Positions 1-4,232 of a stretch of DNA of 6,966 nucleotides are shown here, piece by piece. A program made the position numbers and the translations under genes. Origin of the DNA: a bacterium (GTDB taxonomy: Bacteria > Cyanobacteriota > Vampirovibrionia > Gastranaerophilales > Gastranaerophilaceae); the NCBI GenBank assembly GCA_017541565.1, contig JAFXYU010000079.1:1-6966 (forward strand), read 5' to 3'. The notes below the pieces were generated by a model. The model had not been told where the DNA came from. It did no database searches and saw nothing but the letters and a program-made list of their open reading frames with translations. Position 1 is the first letter of the stretch. Every line of letters starts with the position of its first letter.

Positions 1-224
1 ATAATCATTGTATTCAATGCCCATTTTAAATAATGGTGCATTTTCATCCTCAAAAACTTCTTTATTGTACTCTACACCTTTAGATAAGTCACCAAAATTA
101 TCTATGTCATGGGGAGTTCTGGGGTCATGAATTTTATATTCTTCTTTAAATGTGCCATTTTCAAAACCTGTTGCATTTAAAATAATAGTTTTTCCAATTT
201 GACCATCTGTTTATAATTTGTCAT
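1..224 (-). pseudogene. Hypothetical protein, 5' part, frameshifted after the start codon and cut by the window edge
   Basis: On the minus strand a good ribosome binding site (AAAGGA at 237-232) precedes ATG at 224-222, but that frame reads only MTNYKQMVKLEKLLF before a stop. A different frame is open without interruption from 210 to the window edge (70 codons) and looks like real protein: hydrophilic, with stretches such as ILNATGFENGTF and HDPRTPHDIDNFGDLSKG. That frame has a stop at 213-211 and no usable start of its own. One extra base in the AAA run near 210-212 would join the two frames as MTNYKTDGQIGK. It is therefore either a gene broken by a one-base deletion, a homopolymer sequencing error, or a slippage-controlled gene. 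I do not recognise the family. It follows the 48-residue gene on the same strand after 80 bases and could be cotranscribed with it. Confidence 0.5.
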
Positions 225-258
225 ACTTATTTCCTTTCTTTTTGTTGTAATATAATTC

Positions 259-301
259 TATGAATTTATTAGATAACAAATTATTATTAAATAAATTCAT
301 A
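259..301. repeat. 12-bp perfect inverted repeat between two minus-strand genes
   Basis: TATGAATTTATT at 259-270 is matched exactly by its reverse complement at 290-301, leaving a 19-base loop. It lies between the stop codon of the 48-residue gene (305-307) and the ribosome binding site of the frameshifted gene (232-237). No T-run follows the stem on either strand, so it is not a classic intrinsic terminator. It could be an mRNA processing or stability hairpin, or a protein binding site. The stem is almost all A/T, so chance is possible, although 12 perfect pairs is long. Confidence 0.4.
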
Positions 302-304
302 AAG

Positions 305-451
305 TCACAGTAAATCCTCAAGCATCTGGTCCATTTCTTCTTCGTTCATATCTTTTATTGATCTTCCAAAATATAGTTTTTGTAAAATATCCTCTTTTGT
401 AATTTCGCCCCAGTCGAGGTCATATTTGTATTTTGCGTATTTTATATCCAT
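305..451 (-). CDS. Small acidic hypothetical protein (48 aa)
   Basis: The reading frame starts at ATG 451-449 behind a strong Shine-Dalgarno (AAAGGAG, 467-461, nine bases upstream) and ends at TGA 307-305. The protein begins MDIKYAKYKYDLDWGEITKE. Its second half (around LYFGRSIKDMNEEEMDQML) looks helical, and the C-terminus is acidic (NEEEMDQMLEDLL). There is no signal peptide, membrane segment or cysteine. I do not recognise a family. Size and charge are compatible with an antitoxin, immunity or adaptor-type small protein, but nothing in the sequence proves this. Its upstream region overlaps the promoter of the divergent membrane protein gene at 493. The frameshifted gene lies 80 bases downstream on the same strand. 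The ribosome binding site and sensible composition make it likely real. Confidence 0.65.
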   Translation of the reverse strand: MDIKYAKYKYDLDWGEITKEDILQKLYFGRSIKDMNEEEMDQMLEDLL

Positions 452-477
452 AGTTTTATTCTCCTTTCTTTGTTATA

Positions 478-486
478 TGTTATAAT
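478..486 (+). promoter_or_regulatory. Extended -10 promoter for the membrane protein gene, predicted leaderless
   Basis: TGTTATAAT is a perfect extended -10 element (TGn plus TATAAT at 481-486). The usual transcription start about seven bases past the -10 falls at 493, which is the A of the ATG. No Shine-Dalgarno precedes that ATG. A convincing -35 hexamer is missing at 17 bp spacing (ATTCTC at 458-463), as can occur with extended -10 promoters. Confidence 0.5.
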
Positions 487-492
487 TCCTAT

Positions 493-1098
493 ATGAGTAC
501 AAAAGGTTACTTTAGTAATTTACAAAACCGATATAGCGCTAATTTTATTGCACTTATTAGTTTTCTTTCATTAATGTTATCTTTGAGCATAGATATATCA
601 TATTATGTTTCAAGATATATTAATTGTGGAGAAGATTTTACAAATCCGTCTTTCTTTTCAGGACAATATATTTTAAGTACGGCATTACTTGGCAGTATTG
701 TTTTATTTGTAATCTTTCCATTATCTCTTTTATTTTTTATCTTGTTAAAAACCAAAAGAAAAATTCCAACTATTTTATTAGGAGTCAGTTTTCTTTTTCT
801 TTGCATTGTTTTTTTCATTATTTTTATAAATCATTATGATTTAGTAAATGAACCTAATGCTTGGATTAACCTTTTGGTATTTTATTTCCGCTTTCACAAG
901 TTTTTATTACCAATTTTTATTGCAATTCCTATCCTATGTTTTATAGATTTTAAAAAAAATATTTTAGTTGCCAATTATAATTTTGTAAATAATGAATTAT
1001 ATATAGTTCTGATTTATATTTTTTTCTTTTACTTTTGGCTGCAATATATCCCTTTTGTACTAGGTTTATTAGTTTATTTTTATGTAGGTCTGCATTAA
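493..1098 (+). CDS. Polytopic membrane protein of unknown function (201 aa)
   Basis: After a short polar N-terminus (MSTKGYFSNLQNRYS) the protein is strongly hydrophobic. Candidate membrane segments lie near residues 17-39, 60-85, 91-112, 124-151 and 170-200, the last two long enough for one or two passes each, giving five or six in all. A basic loop KTKRK (86-90) should face the cytoplasm. I recognise no family motif. ATG 493 is the first possible start after an in-frame stop at 451-453. It has no Shine-Dalgarno but sits seven bases past an extended -10 box, suggesting a leaderless transcript. The gene ends seven bases from the stop of the convergent lipase-like gene. Base composition is very AT-rich compared with the metG-clp side. 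A role as partner or immunity protein for the lipase is only a guess from adjacency. Confidence 0.7.
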   Translation: MSTKGYFSNLQNRYSANFIALISFLSLMLSLSIDISYYVSRYINCGEDFTNPSFFSGQYILSTALLGSIVLFVIFPLSLLFFILLKTKRKIPTILLGVSFLFLCIVFFIIFINHYDLVNEPNAWINLLVFYFRFHKFLLPIFIAIPILCFIDFKKNILVANYNFVNNELYIVLIYIFFFYFWLQYIPFVLGLLVYFYVGLH

Positions 1099-1105
1099 AG
1101 TTTTC

Positions 1106-1945
1106 TTATCTTCCGTGTTTTGCTCCACATCTTCGAATATAATCATCAACTTTCACACCATCAGAACGAGTATAACCGCTAACTTGATAAGAACCGACAC
1201 AAGGTGTTACTTTTTGGTTACTATGCAGTTCTGAATTTCTATATTCGTATGTTTTAGGTTCTTTTGGCTCTCCCCAAATAGTTGTTTTTAACCATAGTGA
1301 TTTAGGATGAATTCTTTGTGCGGTTTCTTTTATTTCTTCAGGAGTCTTTTGCACTCTTTTTGATAAGTCTCCCATATTTTCGGCTTTATGATTTCCCAAC
1401 TTATTATTACAGTCATTAGAAACTGCAAAAATTTCTCCTATATGATTTTGTCCGTTAACCATCGATACTGCGTCGTATTCGTTTACATAATTGACTATAT
1501 TATTTTCTTTTAATATATTTCGTTCTCTAAACATATCCCCTACTCCATAAGCATTAAATGTTACAGCTAAATTCCCTCTAATTCCTGAAACTATCTCAGC
1601 TAGACTTCCGCCAAGAGAATGTCCTGTTACTACAATATCAGCATTTGGATATTCTCTTTTTACTTTGTCATAAATTCTTATTGCATCTATTGTTTGTGCA
1701 GGAATTTTTGATTTTGCCATCGCAACATCATTTCTTATATCTTGTCCGGATTCAGTCCCTCGGTACGCGATAATAATATCATTACCATTTGACAAAACAT
1801 CCGCATAAAAACCCGTCTTTTTATTCTCATCAAAATCTATTACTCTATATCCTGAGGGTGGATAATTTCCTGGTTTGTGGTAAGAGTATATTGCTGCCTG
1901 TTTTAATACTTCATGGTACTTGGTATCTTGTTTTCGATTTGTCAT
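1106..1945 (-). CDS. Class 3 lipase-like alpha/beta hydrolase with GYxRxDGxxVxxYxR tail (279 aa)
   Basis: The nucleophile elbow GHSLGG (residues 108-113, Ser110) follows strand ADIVV, and IIIAYRGTES (57-66) matches the strand and oxyanion region typical of the Lipase_3/DUF2974 group. Asp158 in NEYDAVSMVNG and His186 in GNHKAENM are placed to complete a Ser-Asp-His triad. Such enzymes hydrolyse ester bonds of lipids, but the substrate here is unknown. There is no signal peptide or membrane segment, so the protein starts in the cytoplasm. After about residue 200 comes a non-catalytic region ending in VSGYTRSDGVKVDDYIRR (255-272), a short tail motif I have seen on otherwise unrelated bacterial and phage proteins, including toxins. 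The start at 1945 has a strong Shine-Dalgarno (AAAGGAG, 1960-1954). The gene converges on the membrane protein gene. An effector/toxin role is possible but unproven. Confidence 0.85.
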   Translation of the reverse strand: MTNRKQDTKYHEVLKQAAIYSYHKPGNYPPSGYRVIDFDENKKTGFYADVLSNGNDIIIAYRGTESGQDIRNDVAMAKSKIPAQTIDAIRIYDKVKREYPNADIVVTGHSLGGSLAEIVSGIRGNLAVTFNAYGVGDMFRERNILKENNIVNYVNEYDAVSMVNGQNHIGEIFAVSNDCNNKLGNHKAENMGDLSKRVQKTPEEIKETAQRIHPKSLWLKTTIWGEPKEPKTYEYRNSELHSNQKVTPCVGSYQVSGYTRSDGVKVDDYIRRCGAKHGR

Positions 1946-1981
1946 AGTTAATGCTCCTTTCTTTTGATATATACGAAAACT

Positions 1982-2006
1982 AACTTTTAGATATAATCTA
2001 AAAGTT
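1982..2006. repeat. 11-bp perfect palindrome upstream of the lipase-like gene
   Basis: AACTTTTAGAT (1982-1992) and ATCTAAAAGTT (1996-2006) are exact reverse complements around a 3-base centre. The element lies 37 bases upstream of the lipase start codon, where that gene's minus-strand promoter should be, so it could be an operator for a dimeric regulator. Read on the plus strand it is followed by TTCTATTTATTTT, so an AT-rich intrinsic terminator is the alternative, although no plus-strand gene precedes it. GAAAAC at 1975-1980 can also pair with GTTTTC at 2004-2009, giving a competing fold. Confidence 0.45.
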
Positions 2007-2017
2007 TTCTATTTATT

Positions 2018-2044
2018 TTGACCTATCCTACGCAACTGTATAAT
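2018..2044 (+). promoter_or_regulatory. Orphan promoter-like sequence on the plus strand
   Basis: TTGACC (2018-2023) and TATAAT (2039-2044) are near-consensus -35 and -10 boxes, but the spacer is 15 bases, shorter than the preferred 16-18. No plus-strand gene follows. The only open frame overlaps the -10 itself and has no ribosome binding site. Transcription would run towards the 3' end of the DUF4422 gene in antisense orientation. It may be chance in AT-rich DNA. Confidence 0.25.
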
Positions 2045-2144
2045 GAGATATGTGATAGTTATAAATCTCAAAGCATTGTTTCAAGGTGAATATTACTTTT
2101 ATTATACATATTTTCTAATTTTAACTATGAATTGTTAAGAAAAT

Positions 2145-2187
2145 TTTACATTTAACCCTAAAGTTAAACAGACATGGGGCATGTAAA
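2145..2187. repeat. Nested inverted repeats downstream of the DUF4422 gene
   Basis: An outer pair TTTACAT (2145-2151) and ATGTAAA (2181-2187) encloses two small hairpins: TTTAAC/GTTAAA (2151-2156 and 2163-2168, loop CCTAAA) and ACATG/CATGT (2172-2176 and 2180-2184, loop GGG). The outer and second inner pairings compete for the same bases. The structure lies 34 bases past the DUF4422 stop codon and may mark the 3' end of its transcript, though no strong T-run follows on the minus strand. The rest of 1946-2220 shows no coding potential. Confidence 0.35.
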
Positions 2188-2220
2188 TATATTTCTATAC
2201 TTTAAAACACTATAAATATT

Positions 2221-3081
2221 TCATAATAGTGGGCGGAGTTTGTGTAAAAGATTTTTTATCCTGTTAAAATAGGTCAATATTCCTGTCATAAAGTTATCTT
2301 CGGAAATCAATGTCCAAGGCATTTCTTTTATGCGGTATTTTTCTCTGTTTTTAGTGACATAAATTCCGAACAGACGTTCTGAAAGGTGTCCCATTACACG
2401 CCTTTCATTAACGTCATATTTTGAGATATCCATTCTTTTTTCGCATTCTCTTAGTACGTTGAAAAGCAGGTTTTCATATTCAAAAAATACATCTTTTTTC
2501 AAAATATACATGTTGCAAAAATATGCCATCGAGTCTTTCATATATTTTTCCGCTGACATTTTGTAATCGGGATATAATTCGCCAAGCACTTCCAGCATCG
2601 TATCCAAGTCCTTTTTGTGCAGGTCGGGATAATTTATATATTGTTCATAATTGGTTTCACCTGCAAGCGGACACTTGGCGGGGACAATCATATCTACGTC
2701 TTCCAATGATTTTTCCAAAATCTGTTTTCTCGCATCAGGACTAAGTTTAAAAAACTTTTTGTATGGTTTTACAAATTCAAAATGTCTGCGATAGTGCATA
2801 AACCCGATATAATCCGGTGTTCCGAGTCTGTCGTAATGCTTCCAAGCCCAATATTGTGCGGTCAATTCGCTATGTGACCTGTTTTTTCCGGAAATGTTTT
2901 CTCCTCTGTTATCGCCAATTAGTTTTTTGAAAAGCCACTTTTTCTCTCTTTTGCTGATTTTTCCGTCTTTTGTTGTTGTTTTACAAAGGGTTCTGCCGAC
3001 GTGAATCGGAAGGAATGTCGAATCCTTCAGCAGTTTAAACGGTTTATGATAAGAAATCAGTATTTTAATATTTTTTTTCAT
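2221..3081 (-). CDS. DUF4422 family protein, probable polysaccharide glycosyltransferase (286 aa)
   Basis: The protein shows the hallmarks of DUF4422: ILISYHKPF at the N-terminus (7-15), IGDNRGENIS (55-64), ELTAQYWAWKHY (72-83), DYIGFMHYRRHF (90-101), FCNMYILKKDVF (188-199) and RVMGHLSERLFGIYV (228-242). Family members occur in capsule, exopolysaccharide and O-antigen gene clusters and are regarded as glycosyltransferases. The donor and acceptor sugars cannot be told here. There is no signal peptide, so it is cytoplasmic, and the basic C-terminus (RIKNLLHKLRPLL) might touch the membrane. Length is normal and the gene appears intact. The start at 3081 gives the expected family N-terminus yet has no Shine-Dalgarno. 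Its ATG coincides with the predicted transcription start of a good promoter. It diverges from the duplicated Rossmann protein gene at 3193, which may act in the same surface-sugar process. Confidence 0.88.
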   Translation of the reverse strand: MKKNIKILISYHKPFKLLKDSTFLPIHVGRTLCKTTTKDGKISKREKKWLFKKLIGDNRGENISGKNRSHSELTAQYWAWKHYDRLGTPDYIGFMHYRRHFEFVKPYKKFFKLSPDARKQILEKSLEDVDMIVPAKCPLAGETNYEQYINYPDLHKKDLDTMLEVLGELYPDYKMSAEKYMKDSMAYFCNMYILKKDVFFEYENLLFNVLRECEKRMDISKYDVNERRVMGHLSERLFGIYVTKNREKYRIKEMPWTLISEDNFMTGILTYFNRIKNLLHKLRPLL

Positions 3082-3087
3082 ATAACA

Positions 3088-3116
3088 TTTATATCACATT
3101 TTATTCGTTTGCTCAA
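3088..3116 (-). promoter_or_regulatory. Promoter of the DUF4422 gene, predicted leaderless
   Basis: On the minus strand, -35 TTGAGC (3116-3111) and -10 TATAAA (3093-3088) are separated by exactly 17 bases. The -10 is extended by TGA (3096-3094). The seventh base after the -10 is position 3081, the A of the DUF4422 start codon. No Shine-Dalgarno could fit, so the mRNA should begin at its AUG. Confidence 0.6.
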
Positions 3117-3192
3117 TTCGTAAACAGAAATAAACTTGCAAACTGATTAAAAATATGAGAAACTTGGAATTATATAAGAGGAGATTTTCAGG

Positions 3193-3963
3193 ATGCTCAG
3201 TAAATATTTCGAATACAAAACAAATTCACAAAAGTTTGAAGAGGAAATCAATTCTCTCATAAGTGAATTAAAAGACAAGAGAGTACTCATATACGGTGCT
3301 GGAGAAGGATTTTTGGCATTAAATAAAAAATATTCTTTCGCATCTGCTTTGAATATAACAGGAATTTCGGATAAAAAATTTGAAAACACTTCAGGCGAAA
3401 TGTTTGAAGGAATGAGGGCAATTGCTCCCGAAAATATTCCGAACGAAGAGTTTGACACAATCATTGTTTCAAACGAAAAATCTAAAGAGATAGTAAAATT
3501 TTTGCAAAACAAACTTGATATAGACGAAGAAAAAATAAAAACTCTGTTTGTTGAAGAGATTCCGGACGAACAAACAAACTATAACTATCTTTATGAATAT
3601 AATTTTGATAAAACTTTACCAAAGACGGTAAAGAAACTGAAAAACAAAACAGTAATTCTGTATGGTGCAGGTGCGTTTCTTGAACTTATAAAAAAACATT
3701 TTGACCTGACGGGCATCAATATAATCGGCATTTCAGACAGACGTTTTGTTAATCACGAAGAAAATGAGGAGTTTCTCGGATACAAAGCATACGCTCCGAG
3801 TGAAATTGCCGAAGTAAAACCCGACTGTGTTTTGGTTGCAACAAAGTTCTATATAAACATAATTGAGGAACTATATTACAAAACACTGAAGGGCGCGAAG
3901 ATAAAAATTCTTCCGCTGGTCAGAAAGCCGCTTTGGACGCTGATAAGAGAAATCTGGGGCTAG
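3193..3963 (+). CDS. Protein with two tandem Rossmann-like nucleotide-binding domains (256 aa)
   Basis: Two homologous units follow each other. Unit 1 (about 28-120) has KRVLIYGAGEGFLAL, then ITGISDKKF, an AIAPENIP segment and DTIIVSN. Unit 2 (about 150-242) has KTVILYGAGAFLELI, then IIGISDRRF, a AYAPSEIA segment and DCVLVAT. Each resembles the sugar-nucleotide-binding Rossmann module (YGAGxxxxxL, then GxxD, then a conserved P before an acidic stretch) often attached to or found near glycosyltransferases and acyltransferases of surface polysaccharide clusters. No catalytic residues are evident, so it may bind a ligand or bridge enzymes. The second glycine loop is degenerate (YGAGAF for YGAGEG). 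The start at 3193 has a strong Shine-Dalgarno (AAGAGGAGA, 3176-3184). No clear promoter was found. It is divergent from DUF4422, and its TAG overlaps the stop of the small minus-strand gene. It is cytoplasmic, and its exact function is unknown. Confidence 0.75.
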   Translation: MLSKYFEYKTNSQKFEEEINSLISELKDKRVLIYGAGEGFLALNKKYSFASALNITGISDKKFENTSGEMFEGMRAIAPENIPNEEFDTIIVSNEKSKEIVKFLQNKLDIDEEKIKTLFVEEIPDEQTNYNYLYEYNFDKTLPKTVKKLKNKTVILYGAGAFLELIKKHFDLTGINIIGISDRRFVNHEENEEFLGYKAYAPSEIAEVKPDCVLVATKFYINIIEELYYKTLKGAKIKILPLVRKPLWTLIREIWG

Positions 3964-4112
3964 TTCAGAGAATATTTTTCATCCGGCATCGTCTGAAATT
4001 CCCAAGCGTTCGGGCTTGTTATGTATTCCATGGTTTTGGACTGAAGCGATTGGATAATTTTTTCAATTTCCTTTTCATCTTCAAAAGTGTCATAACGTTG
4101 AGCAGTAATCAT
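3960..4112 (-). CDS. Small hypothetical protein (50 aa)
   Basis: ATG 4112-4110 follows a strong Shine-Dalgarno (AAAAGGAGT, 4127-4119, with seven bases between GGAG and the start-side boundary). A well-formed promoter lies further upstream. The frame ends at TAG 3962-3960, which shares the palindrome CTAG with the stop of the convergent Rossmann gene, a four-base tail-to-tail overlap. The protein begins MITAQRYDTFEDEKEIEKII and ends EFQTMPDEKYSLN. Residues 11-32 look like an acidic amphipathic helix. There is no membrane segment, signal peptide or cysteine, and I recognise no family. The same stretch read on the plus strand is open too, but lacks any start signal. Promoter, ribosome binding site and neat stop placement together argue for a real gene filling the gap before metG. 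Confidence 0.7.
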   Translation of the reverse strand: MITAQRYDTFEDEKEIEKIIQSLQSKTMEYITSPNAWEFQTMPDEKYSLN

Positions 4113-4144
4113 TTTGTCACTCCTTTTGCAAAAAACACTCCAAC

Positions 4145-4172
4145 ATTATAACACTTTATTAATGTTTGTAAA
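4145..4172 (-). promoter_or_regulatory. Promoter of the 50-residue gene
   Basis: On the minus strand, TTTACA (4172-4167, one mismatch to TTGACA) and TATAAT (4150-4145) are 16 bases apart. The -10 is extended by TGT (4153-4151). The predicted start near 4138 gives a leader of about 26 bases that includes the Shine-Dalgarno. Confidence 0.6.
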
Positions 4173-4181
4173 TACCGTTTG

Positions 4182-4190
4182 TGATATAAT
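4182..4190 (+). promoter_or_regulatory. Extended -10 promoter of metG
   Basis: TGATATAAT is a perfect extended -10 (TATAAT 4185-4190). No good -35 is seen at 17 bases. Transcription should start near 4197, giving a leader of about 36 bases with Shine-Dalgarno AAGAGG at 4221-4226. The expected -35 zone overlaps the -35 of the oppositely directed promoter for the 50-residue gene. The leader is too short for a T-box or a riboswitch. Confidence 0.6.
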
Positions 4191-4232
4191 GTATGCATCA
4201 AAACTTCGAGATTGATGTAAAAGAGGTTAATT

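Noticed and set aside
2044..2070. TGAGAT/ATCTCA inverted repeat
   Set aside because: Six pairs with a 15-base loop in AT-rich DNA is weak and overlaps the predicted start of the orphan promoter, so it would not be wholly transcribed.
2043..2138. 31-codon plus-strand frame starting inside the orphan -10 box
   Set aside because: The start codon lies within the promoter element, there is no ribosome binding site, and the protein is aromatic and low in complexity.
3933..4151. Plus-strand open frame of 72 codons across the gap before metG
   Set aside because: It has no ribosome binding site and overlaps the end of the Rossmann gene. The opposite strand has a better supported gene with promoter and Shine-Dalgarno.
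4197..4232. T-box or SAM riboswitch in the metG leader
   Set aside because: The leader from the best promoter is only about 36 bases, too short for either element.
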